Under the pieces are notes generated by a model, which was not told where the DNA came from, did not search any database, and saw only the letters and a list, made by a program, of their open reading frames with translations. A stretch of 64,000 nucleotides of DNA, taken from positions 1 through 64,000 of the forward strand of contig NZ_BMSF01000021.1 in assembly GCF_014649015.1 (NCBI RefSeq), written 5' to 3'. The position numbers and the translations under genes are program-made. This DNA comes from Streptomyces narbonensis. Lineage in GTDB: Bacteria > Actinomycetota > Actinomycetes > Streptomycetales > Streptomycetaceae. Every line of letters begins with the position of its first letter. The stretch's first letter is position 1. Shown in pieces: positions 16,410 to 26,747 of the stretch.

Positions 16410-17792
16410 TCAATTGCCGTCCGTCGGTGGAATGTTGTGGGTGAACCGGAACAGGTTGTGCGGGTCGTGGCGCGTCTTCACGCGTCGCAGCCGCTCGAAG
16501 TCCTCGGCCGCGAAGAGTTCGCGCACCTGCTCCTGGAGGACCGGATGGCCGTCGTTGTAGACGGAGTTGAGGCTGCGGCCGACGGTCCACTGCTTCAGGG
16601 CGTCGTAGACCCGCTGGTGGACCGGCCGGGCCGCCGTGGGCGGCGCGGCCGCGCCGCCGGTCATGACGCGCAGCATGTACGCGGCCTCCCGGCCCCCGAC
16701 CGCGCCCGCGTCGGTGGGCCGTCGGGCGAAGGCCCCGCCGAGGTGACGGATGTCGACGATGCAGGGAACGGCCGCATCGGGTCCGGCCGCGTCCACGACG
16801 GTCCGCAGGGCCGCGGGATCGAGTTCGCGCAGCAGGACGTTCCCGCCGAAGTAGGCATGCGGGACGTGCGGGTCCTGGTAGATGCTGCCGACCTCCGTGT
16901 ACGGCATCTCCCGAACGGTGTCGATCAGACGTGGGCCGAGCGCGCGCAGGGGCGCCACAAGCCGTTCGCCCTCCTCGGCGGAGCCCGTGAAGGCGATCCG
17001 GAGGTGTGCGACGTAGCGTCCGCGCAGCGGCCCGGGGACGGACGGCAGCGACGGGCAGGCCATGAGGGCGATCGAGGAGGTGAGTTCCTCCGGCAGCGTC
17101 AGGGTCCATGCGCGGTAGGCGTGCAGCAGGTCGACGGGGTGGTCCGCGGCGAAGTGGAGGCCGCCGCCGTAGAGCCGCGCCACCGGCAGGAGGGCGGTCT
17201 CGATGGCGGTGACGGCGCCGAAGTTGCCGCCGCCACCGCGCAGCGCCCAGAACAGGTCGGGGTCGGAGTCGGCCGTGACGTGGCGCGGCGTGCCGTCGGC
17301 GGTGACGATGTCGACGGCGCGGACGTGGTCGCTGGCGTATCCGGTCCGGCGGCCGAGCAGGCCGATGCCACCGCCGAGGAGGTAGCCGACGACGCCGATG
17401 TGCGGGGCCGATCCGTTGACGGGGGCCAGACCGTGCGGCGCGGCCTGCTCGATGACCTCCCCCCACAGCACGCCGGCTTCGGTGCAGACGGTCCCGGCCT
17501 CCGCGTCCACCGTGACGGCCTTCATCCGGCGGGTGGTGATGAGAAGGCCCTCGCCGTCCAGGGCTGTGACGATGCCGTGTCCGGTGGACTGCACGGCGAC
17601 GGGCAGCCTCCGCTCGGCGGCGAAGCGGACCGCGGCGCGCACGTCCTCGGCGCGGGTGGCGCCGACGACGACGGCGGGGCGGTGCCGGAAGCCGGTCTGG
17701 AATCCGGCCCGTTCCTCGTCGTACGCTCGGCTGCCGGGCAGCAGGACGGGCCCTCGCACCTCCGCGGCCAGCGTCTCCACGTCCAGGCTCAT
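16410..17792 (-). CDS. FAD-linked oxidase (berberine bridge enzyme type)
   Basis: 460 residues with the PP-loop FAD-binding domain and C-terminal BBE segment (NSVYNDGHPVLQEQVRELF ... DPHNLFRFTHNI). His 72 in STGHG is the usual site of covalent flavin attachment. The second attachment Cys of bicovalent members is absent: the loop reads GSAPHIGVVGYLLGGG with Ala at that place, so the flavin is probably held by one bond. Family members do two-electron oxidations of alcohols, amines or ring systems. The start has AAGGAG eight bases upstream. It heads the left minus-strand gene run and is followed by the A-T gene 59 bases on, so an oxidation of the carrier-bound or released residue is plausible but not shown. 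Confidence 0.85.
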   Translation of the reverse strand: MSLDVETLAAEVRGPVLLPGSRAYDEERAGFQTGFRHRPAVVVGATRAEDVRAAVRFAAERRLPVAVQSTGHGIVTALDGEGLLITTRRMKAVTVDAEAGTVCTEAGVLWGEVIEQAAPHGLAPVNGSAPHIGVVGYLLGGGIGLLGRRTGYASDHVRAVDIVTADGTPRHVTADSDPDLFWALRGGGGNFGAVTAIETALLPVARLYGGGLHFAADHPVDLLHAYRAWTLTLPEELTSSIALMACPSLPSVPGPLRGRYVAHLRIAFTGSAEEGERLVAPLRALGPRLIDTVREMPYTEVGSIYQDPHVPHAYFGGNVLLRELDPAALRTVVDAAGPDAAVPCIVDIRHLGGAFARRPTDAGAVGGREAAYMLRVMTGGAAAPPTAARPVHQRVYDALKQWTVGRSLNSVYNDGHPVLQEQVRELFAAEDFERLRRVKTRHDPHNLFRFTHNIPPTDGN

Positions 17793-17849
17793 CCGTTGAT
17801 CTCCTTCCGTGGACGGCGGGCCACCGCCGGGCGGGTGCCGCTCAGGCGA

Positions 17850-17907
17850 GCGGACCGCTCGGCGGGCGGACCGCTCGGTCGACAGGTCCTCTCGGTCGAC
17901 AGGTCCT
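17850..17907. repeat. Two adjacent perfect tandem duplications
   Basis: GCGGACCGCTCGG occurs at 17850-17862 and 17866-17878. CTCGGTCGACAGGTCCT occurs twice with no gap at 17874-17890 and 17891-17907, ending exactly at the stop codon of the gene at 17908-19290. It fills the gap between that gene and the oxidase gene. Confidence 0.85.
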
Positions 17908-19290
17908 CTACCGCAGGTACGAGTTGTCCTGCACCCAGTGGAAGCCGCGGCTGACCAGCGGGAAGGTACTGAGGTCCCGGCGGCTCAGATGCAGGCGGAG
18001 GCGGCAGCCGTCGGCGTCGCCCTCCAGGATCAGGCGATCCTCGGCCGGGCGCTCGAAGGCGAGCGTCACCTGCCACTTCGGGTCCGTCATCTTGGTCAGT
18101 GCGACCGAGCGTGCATTCATGTCGATCGCCGCCATGCAGGGGTCGAGCGAGTCGTCCATGTGCTGGATGGCCACGACGTCGGCGGAGTCCACGACGACGC
18201 GGCGCCAGCGCCGGCTGTCGGTCGTCACGGGCGCGCGCTGCTCGCCGTCGACGGAGAAGTCGGTGACGTCCCAGACGCCGTACAGCTCGGGCTTCTCCCG
18301 ACCGCCCCCGTGGTTCTTCCAGAACGACCAGTCGTTGCGCAGTTGGGCGCCGAGCAGCCAGAGTCCCGCCCCGACCTGCAGGGCCGTGGCGATCCGGTTC
18401 GCCCGGCGGGAGCGGAAGAGGTCCGTGGGGGCTGCCGCGGAGACCGGGCGCTCCGTGAGCAGGGCCTCGGCCAGGCGGGGCGACTGCGCGGCCGGCAGGA
18501 GCAGGCTGAGCAGGAGCAGATGGAAGGCGTGGTTCTTGACGGGGACGTCGAAGGTCATGTTGAGGAGCAGCACCTGGGCCATCTCCGCGGCCGACACCAC
18601 CGCGCCCAGCGTCGCCGTGCGCGGGACGACGAGGAGCAGCCCGCCCGCGATCTCCGCACAGCCGAGCAGCATTTGGTACGGCTTCGAGGACCCCGTCTGT
18701 GCCCACAGCAGACCCATCGGGCTGAGGTCGCCGAGCGGCTCGACGAGCTTGGAGAGCGGCAGCTGGAACTGGAGCGGGACGGCCTTGGCCGCGCCGTAGG
18801 AGAACATCTGCCCCGCGAGACAGAAACGGATGGCCAGGCGGACCCACTTGTCCAGCGTCGTGTAGTCCGTCCGGTGCCGGTCCAGCACCGACCAGACCGG
18901 GGTGGCCGCGGCGGCTCCCGCGAGCCAGCAGAGCTGCCCGGCCCAGGTGTGCGGGTCGTCGCCGCCGTCGAAGCGGTCACCCAGCTCACGGCCGAGGACC
19001 CGGGCGGACATCCAGTTGCGCACGGGCCGTATCTCCCAGAGCTTCGCCCAGGAGTCGGCCGCTTCTTGGAGGCGCCCCATTCCGCCCCCGCGCAACGCCA
19101 GATAGACCTGCGGGGAGGTCAGGCAGTACAGGCCGGCGTAGACGACGCCGAACCGGTAGGCGGTGCGGGCGGCCCCGGTCCAGCTCGGCGGGGGCGACGA
19201 GGTGCCGACCGCCGGTAGCGTGCGTCCGGCCGCCCAGCCGGCCGATGAGGACGCGACGGTCCGCAACCACTTGCCTACTCGCACCTTCAT
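17908..19290 (-). CDS. DoxX-like multispan membrane protein
   Basis: 460 residues. Several hydrophobic segments are visible in the middle (for example FCLAGQMFSYGAAKAV, MLLGCAEIAGGLLLVV, AVVSAAEMAQVLLLNM, HLLLLSLLLPA), matching DoxX-type membrane proteins with the small-residue-rich pattern GCAEIAGGLLLV. The last 110 residues are soluble (YGVWDVTDFSVDGEQR ... DNSYLR) and look like an extra beta domain. DoxX relatives occur with thiol or redox chemistry in membranes. Its place beside the thioacetal-type methyltransferase, exporter and dithiol oxidase suggests a redox or self-protection role, but this is inference only. Confidence 0.75.
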   Translation of the reverse strand: MKVRVGKWLRTVASSSAGWAAGRTLPAVGTSSPPPSWTGAARTAYRFGVVYAGLYCLTSPQVYLALRGGGMGRLQEAADSWAKLWEIRPVRNWMSARVLGRELGDRFDGGDDPHTWAGQLCWLAGAAAATPVWSVLDRHRTDYTTLDKWVRLAIRFCLAGQMFSYGAAKAVPLQFQLPLSKLVEPLGDLSPMGLLWAQTGSSKPYQMLLGCAEIAGGLLLVVPRTATLGAVVSAAEMAQVLLLNMTFDVPVKNHAFHLLLLSLLLPAAQSPRLAEALLTERPVSAAAPTDLFRSRRANRIATALQVGAGLWLLGAQLRNDWSFWKNHGGGREKPELYGVWDVTDFSVDGEQRAPVTTDSRRWRRVVVDSADVVAIQHMDDSLDPCMAAIDMNARSVALTKMTDPKWQVTLAFERPAEDRLILEGDADGCRLRLHLSRRDLSTFPLVSRGFHWVQDNSYLR

Positions 19291-19330
19291 CGTTCATCAC
19301 CTTCGCGGGGGCCCGGTTCGATGGTCGCGG

Positions 19331-20053
19331 TCAGCTGCGGCGGAAGCGTCCGAGCCATGCGTGCACGTCAAGGAGTTCCGATGTCGTCGGGATGATGCCG
19401 CGGATGAGGGAGTCGTCGATCGACTCGACCGTCCAGCCGTCGGCGAAGCCGTCGCGCAAGTGCTCGGCGGAGCGCTTGAGGGCGGGCGGCTCGTCGGCGT
19501 CCGGAAGCGGCGCCGGTATTCCCTCGATGGCCTCGGCGAGCCGCGCCTGCATCTCCGCGGACCCTCTGTCGCTGATCGAGAGGATGTGTACCACCGCCCC
19601 CGGGCGGCAGGCCCGGTGCAGGGCAGCCGCGTACGACCGCAGCCTGTCGCCCTCGAAGGTGTGCGCGAGGCCGGAGTCGATCGCGGTGTCGAAACGCCCT
19701 TCGTAGCCCGCGAGTTCGAGGGCGTCGGCGACCTCGAAGACGGCTTGGAGTCCGCGTTCCCCGGCCTTGTCCCGGGCGAGGGAGATCGCCGTCGGTGACA
19801 GGTCCAGCCCCGTCACCACATAGCCCTTGCCCGCCAGGTGGAGGGCGTCCTCACCGGTGCCGCACCCGGCGTCGAGCACCGCGCCGCCGATGAGTCCCGA
19901 TTCCTCCAGGGCGACGTAGGCGGGCTGAGGTGCCCCGATGTCCCACGGTGGGCGCTTGCCGAACGGACTCTCCCCGCGGTAGACGGCGTCGAACACCTCG
20001 GTCATCGCAGCGGGTCCGTCGGGTGAGCCGACAGGTTCAGTCATGGGTTCCAT
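19331..20053 (-). CDS. SAM-dependent methyltransferase, thioacetal-forming type
   Basis: 240 residues, class I methyltransferase with SAM loop VLDAGCGTGED and DLSPTAIS. The N-terminus (MTEVFDAVYRGESPFGKRPPWDIG) is the pattern of small thiol/thiopurine-type methyltransferases. In echinomycin biosynthesis an enzyme of this size and type (Ecm18) methylates the disulfide of triostin A and rearranges it to a thioacetal. The neighbours here (CxxC oxidase, UvrA-like ATPase) are the same as in that pathway, so I assign the same role by context. ATG 20053 was chosen because GGAGG lies ten bases upstream; ATG 20044 is the alternative. Confidence 0.8.
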   Translation of the reverse strand: MEPMTEPVGSPDGPAAMTEVFDAVYRGESPFGKRPPWDIGAPQPAYVALEESGLIGGAVLDAGCGTGEDALHLAGKGYVVTGLDLSPTAISLARDKAGERGLQAVFEVADALELAGYEGRFDTAIDSGLAHTFEGDRLRSYAAALHRACRPGAVVHILSISDRGSAEMQARLAEAIEGIPAPLPDADEPPALKRSAEHLRDGFADGWTVESIDDSLIRGIIPTTSELLDVHAWLGRFRRS

Positions 20054-20121
20054 GATTGCGTCGCCTCCCACAGGGACCTCGGTGTATTGCGGACTTCTGT
20101 CACGGAGGTACCGCGCGTCGG

Positions 20122-20940
20122 TCAGCGCGAGCCGTACTTGCGGACCGCGAGCGGGGCGAAGACCACGATCAGGCCGAGCGACCATGCCACGGTCTGGAGC
20201 ACGTAGCTCGTCGCCGGGCCCCCGCTGAGCAGTGCGCGCAGGGCGTTCACGGCCGCCGTCATGGGGCTGTGGGCGGCGTACGCCTGCAGCCAGTCCGGCA
20301 TCGATTCGGTCGGCACGAAGGCCGAGGAGATCAGCGTGAACGGAAAGATCCACACACCGCCGACCGCCTGGGCGGCTTCCGCGTTGCGCACCGACAGCCC
20401 GAGGTAGGCGGCGAACCACGACACCGCGTAGCCGAACAGCAGCAACAGCAGCAGGCCGGCCAGCACGGGCAGGAGGCCGTTGTGGAAGCGGAAGCCGACC
20501 AGCATCCCGATTCCCACGGTCACGCCGGCGACACCGACGTTGCGGAAGATCTCCGACAGCGTGCGCCCGATCAGTACGGCGCTACGGCTCATCGGCATCG
20601 AGCGGAAGCGGTCCATGAGGCCTTCGCGCATCTCGGCGGCGACCCCGATGGTGGTTCCGGCCGCCGAACCGTAGAGGGCCATCTGGACGAGGATGCCGGG
20701 CAGCAGGAACTGGATGTAGCGATCGCCGCCGACATCGATGGCACCGCCGAAGACGTACGTGAACAGCAGGATGAACATCACCGGCTGGACCAGCGAGAAC
20801 ATCACCAGGTCGGGGCTGCGCAGCACGTGGCGTACGTTGCGCAGGGTCATCTCCCACACGTCGGAGAGCCACCACCCGAGGGTGTTCGGCGCCTGTGTGG
20901 ACGACGTGCCGCTCTCCCGTGTCAGGGTGGTGGAGGTCAT
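20122..20940 (-). CDS. ABC-2 type transporter permease (DrrB-like)
   Basis: 272 residues with about six membrane segments (FSLVQPVMFILLFTYVFGG, ILVQMALYGSAAG, VAGVTVGIGMLVGF, LAGLLLLLLFGYAVSWF, VWIFPFTLISSAFVP, and a C-terminal one). The family motif ends SSAFVPTESMPDWLQ, as in daunorubicin-resistance permeases. Start ATG 20940 overlaps the ATPase stop (ATGA), so the two are co-translated. It forms an antibiotic exporter with the ATPase at 20937-21920. Confidence 0.9.
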   Translation of the reverse strand: MTSTTLTRESGTSSTQAPNTLGWWLSDVWEMTLRNVRHVLRSPDLVMFSLVQPVMFILLFTYVFGGAIDVGGDRYIQFLLPGILVQMALYGSAAGTTIGVAAEMREGLMDRFRSMPMSRSAVLIGRTLSEIFRNVGVAGVTVGIGMLVGFRFHNGLLPVLAGLLLLLLFGYAVSWFAAYLGLSVRNAEAAQAVGGVWIFPFTLISSAFVPTESMPDWLQAYAAHSPMTAAVNALRALLSGGPATSYVLQTVAWSLGLIVVFAPLAVRKYGSR

Positions 20941-21920
20941 GTTCGCTCGGATTCCTTCCGGGAGTCGCGCTGGTCGGAGCCGTGCTCGGCGGACCGGCCG
21001 GTCACGGCGAGGAAGACGTCGTCGAGAGTGGGGCGGCGCAGGGCCACGTCGCCGATCGCGACCCCGGACTGCCTGAGCAGGTGAAGGAGGTCGGGCAGTG
21101 TGCCGCCGTCGGCCAGCGGCGCGCGGACCACCATCTTCTCCGGATCGGCGACCGGGTCGGCGCCCAGCCGGTCGCGCAGGAGCCGCACCGTGCGGTCCAT
21201 GCCTTCGCTGTCCAGCAGAGTGATGTCGACCCGGTCCTGACCCACCTGGGCCTTCAGCTCGCCCGGGGTTCCGCCGACGATGACCCTGCCCTGGTCGATG
21301 ACCGAGAGGGAGTCGGCGAGCTGGTCCGCCTCCTCCAGGTACTGCGTGGTGAGCAGGACGGTCGTCCCCTCCCCGACCAGTTCGCGCACGAGCCGCCATA
21401 CCTCCATGCGGCTGCGCGGATCGAGGCCGGTGGTCGGCTCGTCGAGGAAGATGAGCCTGGGCCGTGCCATGAGACTGGCGGCGAGGTCGAGCCTGCGCCG
21501 CATTCCCCCGGAGTAGGTCCGGGGCTGCCGGTCGGCCGCGTGGTCCAGGCCGAATCGTTCCAGCAGTTCGCTCGCGCGTGCCCGGCAGTCGGGCCTCGAC
21601 TGCCGGAACAGCCTGCCGATCATGTGCAGGTTCTCGCGCCCGGTGAGCAGTTCGTCGACGGCGGCGTACTGGCCGGTGAGCCCGATGAGCGACCGGATCC
21701 GTCCGGGGTCGTCGCGCACGTCCACACCGAACACCTCGGCGGCTCCCTCGTCCGGCCTGATGAGAGTGGCCAGGACCCGGACGGTGGTGGTTTTGCCGGC
21801 GCCGTTGGGGCCGAGCAGGCCGTGCACGGTGCCCTCGGGCACCGTGAGGTCGACGTGGTCGAGGGCGGTGAGCGAGCCGAAGCGCTTGCACAGTCCGGCC
21901 GTTCTGATCGCTGCTGGCAT
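20937..21920 (-). CDS. ABC transporter ATPase (DrrA-like)
   Basis: 327 residues: Walker A GPNGAGKTTT, Q-loop LTGQYAAVDELLTGREN, signature YSGGMRRRLD, Walker B LIFLDEPTTGLDP, then the DrrA C-terminal regulatory part (LRRPTLDDVFLAVTG). It energises the partner permease to export a hydrophobic antibiotic, here most likely the depsipeptide. The LTGQYAAVDE sequence is typical of the daunorubicin-resistance subfamily. Confidence 0.95.
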   Translation of the reverse strand: MPAAIRTAGLCKRFGSLTALDHVDLTVPEGTVHGLLGPNGAGKTTTVRVLATLIRPDEGAAEVFGVDVRDDPGRIRSLIGLTGQYAAVDELLTGRENLHMIGRLFRQSRPDCRARASELLERFGLDHAADRQPRTYSGGMRRRLDLAASLMARPRLIFLDEPTTGLDPRSRMEVWRLVRELVGEGTTVLLTTQYLEEADQLADSLSVIDQGRVIVGGTPGELKAQVGQDRVDITLLDSEGMDRTVRLLRDRLGADPVADPEKMVVRAPLADGGTLPDLLHLLRQSGVAIGDVALRRPTLDDVFLAVTGRSAEHGSDQRDSRKESERT

Positions 21921-22067
21921 CTGCCGTGGTTCCTTTCCGGATCCGACGTGGCCCGGGGCGTACGAGGGCGATTCCCGCAGCGCGGCGAGCGCGCGTGCCG
22001 GGCGCCGGGGGTGGGCCGGGCTTCGGCGGCGCGCCCCGGGGTTGGGTGGTGATGGGCGGCGACCGGC

Positions 22068-23006
22068 TCAGGGGCGCACCGCACCGAGCAGCGCCGACAT
22101 GTGGATGGCGTCGGCGGCCGCGGCGCCCGCCGCGGTCGACGCGGTGACCGACTGCTGCCAACGGCTGGCCAGGTCCCCGGCCGCGTACAGGCCCGGCACG
22201 CTGGTGCACTGGAAGGCGTCGACGCCGAGGAAACCGGCGTCGTCGACCGTCAGCTTCAGCTCTTCGGCCGTCCGCCGCACGACGGGTTGCTGGCGCTGTC
22301 GCGGCGTCCAGACCAGTGTCTCCCGCTCCAGGACCCGACCGTCCGCCAACTCGACGGCGTACAGGACCCCTTGACGGTGATGCAGGCGGCGGACCGTTCC
22401 CGTGACGACATCGCCTCCGTTGCTCCGCGCGGTCGCGCGAGCGGTCTCCAGGCCGGGCATGGACTCCTCGCAGATCGCGATGGCGTCCTCGCTCCAGGCG
22501 CGGAAGGCGACGGCCGAAAGGCCCGCGAGCTGCGCGTTGTCGGCGACGGTCGCCCAGCGCCCGCCGGCGTTCTCCTCGCCCAGGCAGAACGGGCAGTGGA
22601 TCACGCTGCGGCCCCAGCACTCCGCGAAGCCGTCCACGTCGGCGGGGTGGACGTCGACGACACCGGTGGCGAGCAGGACCGTTCGGGCCTCGACGGTCTC
22701 ACCGCCACCGAGGGCGACCCGGAAGCCCCCGCCCGGCGCGGGCGTCACGCTGTCGACGTCGTCCTCCAGCCGTTCGACGGTCGCGTACCGGGACAGTTCG
22801 CGCCAGGCGCGCGCACGGAACTCGGCGGGCGTGAAGCCGTCCATGCCGAGGTGGCCGTGGACGCCCGCCGACGCGCTGTTGCGCGGGGCGCGGGGGCTGT
22901 CCACGACGGTCACGGGGTGGCGGTATCTGGCCAGACCGAGCGCGGCGGTGAGCCCGGCGGGGCCGGCTCCCACGATGACGGTCGTGTGGTCGGGGTGCGA
23001 GGGCAT
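22068..23006 (-). CDS. Thioredoxin-reductase-like dithiol oxidase (CxxC)
   Basis: 312 residues, FAD/NAD(P)-type flavoprotein: VIVGAGPAGLTAALGLARY at the N-terminus, redox pair CPFC in SVIHCPFCLGEE, second dinucleotide region around CEESM, and GLYAAGDLASRWQQSV near the end. Enzymes of this kind (GliT, HlmI, and the echinomycin enzyme Ecm17) oxidise two Cys thiols of the peptide to a disulfide with oxygen. Two N-Me-Cys residues are predicted in the dimer here, so the assignment fits. ATG 23006 is preceded by AAGGGA. It sits between the UvrA-like gene and the exporter. Confidence 0.85.
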   Translation of the reverse strand: MPSHPDHTTVIVGAGPAGLTAALGLARYRHPVTVVDSPRAPRNSASAGVHGHLGMDGFTPAEFRARAWRELSRYATVERLEDDVDSVTPAPGGGFRVALGGGETVEARTVLLATGVVDVHPADVDGFAECWGRSVIHCPFCLGEENAGGRWATVADNAQLAGLSAVAFRAWSEDAIAICEESMPGLETARATARSNGGDVVTGTVRRLHHRQGVLYAVELADGRVLERETLVWTPRQRQQPVVRRTAEELKLTVDDAGFLGVDAFQCTSVPGLYAAGDLASRWQQSVTASTAAGAAAADAIHMSALLGAVRP

Positions 23007-23347
23007 CGTGCTGGTCCCTTCCGTCGGGCGGCATGAGCGGGTTCCGTCCGCCGCAGGAGCGATCCGGCGGGTGCGCTGCGGGCGGGACGCCGGGAGGGGC
23101 GGTCCGCGGACGCAGGCCGCCGGCCCGCATTGTGGTCGCGGCCGTGTACCGGGGAGGCGGCGAGTGAAAGAGGTGAGCCAGACGGTGTGCGGCTGGGCCG
23201 TGCGGGCGGCGGTGGCGCCGGTCGGCCCGGCGCGAGCCCGGGCCGGCCGCGGTCGACGCCCTCCCCTCGCGCGGTCCACCCCGCCCCGCGCCTCCGCCGG
23301 GCGCGCCCGCCCCCTGCCGCCGGGGGCGGGCGCGTGGCCGCGACGCG
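23007..23347. other. Intergenic spacer, very GC-rich
   Basis: The 341 bases between the dithiol oxidase start and the UvrA-like stop hold the terminator hairpin at 23302-23334 and, upstream of the oxidase, its ribosome site and presumably its promoter. No convincing gene was seen on either strand. Confidence 0.5.
23302..23334 (-). terminator. Strong hairpin downstream of the UvrA-like gene
   Basis: A perfect 13-bp stem, CGCGCCCGCCCCC at 23302-23314 with GGGGGCGGGCGCG at 23322-23334 and a 7-base loop, 13 bases past the stop codon. There is no T tract, as is common in Streptomyces. Confidence 0.65.
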
Positions 23348-25726
<2,379 letters not shown>

Positions 25727-25886
25727 GGTGTCCCTCCCAGTTGTCGGACGCGGTACGCCTTCGTCCTGCGACGTGGTGACGACTTCCTGAACGTCCCGAT
25801 TCATGGGACTCAAGCGTATACCTGCAAACTCGGTTGAGGGTTTTGGACAAGTCGCACGGGTTCCCTGGGATAAAGTCTCAAACCGT
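25727..25886. promoter_or_regulatory. Divergent promoter/operator region of UvrA-like gene and merR
   Basis: AT-richer than its surroundings. For merR a TTGGAC (25843-25848) and TAAAGT (25871-25876) pair is separated by 22 bases (20 if GATAAA is used), the long spacing expected of MerR-activated promoters. The -10 is so close to the GTG at 25885 that the mRNA would be leaderless. GTCTCAAACCGT at 25875-25886 overlaps the start codon and has an exact inverted copy at the end of the gene. Confidence 0.45.
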
Positions 25887-26661
25887 GAAGTATCTGCGTC
25901 CGTTCGACCTGGCCCGTGAGCACGGCATTTCCACCCAGGCGGTCCGCAACTACGAGCGGGACGGGTTCATCCCGTTCGCCCGGCGCACCCCGTCCGGCTA
26001 CCGGACCTACACCGAGACCCACGCGGCGGCCCTGCGCTCCTATCTGGCGCTCGTCCAGGCCTACGGGCACGCCACGGGCGGGGAGATCATGCGGTTGCTG
26101 AACACCGGCGACCTCGACGCCGCGCTGACGGCCGTCGACCGCGGCCACGCCCAGCTGCTGCGCGACCGGAGCACGCTGGACGCGGTGGGGCGGGCGGTGC
26201 AACACCTCACCTCCGGCCCCGGCGTCGCCGAGCTCCCGACCGTCGGCAGCGAGCCGCTCAGCATCGGTGAACTCGCCCGCCGTCTGGGGGTGACCGCGGC
26301 GACGCTGCGGAACTGGGAAGCGGTGGGCATCCTCGCCCCCGCCCGGGAGCCGGTCACCGGCCACCGCTCGTTCGGCGCCACGGACGTACGCGACGCCGAG
26401 CTGACCCATCTCCTCAGGCGCGGGGGCTACCCGCTGGAACGCATCCGCGCGGTGATCCAGCAGATCCGCACGGCCGGCGGCACCGAGGCACTGTCCGCCG
26501 CCCTCGACGACTGGCGGCGACGGCTGACGACCCGCGGTGTGTCCATGCTCGACGCGGCGGCCCAGCTCGGCGGGTACGTGGCCCTCCTGGGCGTGGCCCG
26601 AGCCGGGCCGCCGGCCACCGCGGAACCGGCTCCCGGGCCGGGGTCCCCACCGACGGTTTGA
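25885..26661 (+). CDS. MerR-family regulator with two HTH domains
   Basis: 258 residues from GTG 25885. The first winged HTH is at about 1-70 (FDLAREHGISTQAVRNYERDGFIP ... GYRTYTETH) and a second MerR-type HTH at about 115-185 (SIGELARRLGVTAATLRNWEAVGIL ... GHRSFGATDVRD). There is no metal-binding Cys cluster, so it probably senses an organic ligand through the C-terminal part. It is divergent from the UvrA-like resistance gene, so it likely controls resistance in response to the antibiotic. Exact 12-bp inverted repeats flank the gene. Confidence 0.85.
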   Translation: MKYLRPFDLAREHGISTQAVRNYERDGFIPFARRTPSGYRTYTETHAAALRSYLALVQAYGHATGGEIMRLLNTGDLDAALTAVDRGHAQLLRDRSTLDAVGRAVQHLTSGPGVAELPTVGSEPLSIGELARRLGVTAATLRNWEAVGILAPAREPVTGHRSFGATDVRDAELTHLLRRGGYPLERIRAVIQQIRTAGGTEALSAALDDWRRRLTTRGVSMLDAAAQLGGYVALLGVARAGPPATAEPAPGPGSPPTV

Positions 26662-26664
26662 GAC
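26653..26664. repeat. Inverted copy of the 12-bp site at merR start
   Basis: ACGGTTTGAGAC here is the exact complement of GTCTCAAACCGT at 25875-25886. It overlaps the merR stop codon. It could be a second operator bounding the regulator gene. Confidence 0.6.
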
Positions 26665-26721
26665 CTCACGACCCGACGAGTCAGCCGGCCGCGCCGACGA
26701 CATCGCCATAAGCCTCAACAG

Positions 26722-26747
26722 GTCTTTCAATGATTCGATTGACAGAC
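26722..26747. promoter_or_regulatory. 26-bp palindrome abutting the next start codon
   Basis: GTCTTTCAAT, six bases, ATTGACAGAC: arms match at 9 of 10 positions. It ends directly before ATG 26748. It is a good candidate operator for the MerR protein or another regulator. Confidence 0.5.

Noticed and set aside
20941..22620. Upstream extension of the DrrB-like permease frame
   Set aside because: The open frame runs on through the ATPase gene in another phase; the transporter pattern begins at ATG 20940, which overlaps the ATPase stop.
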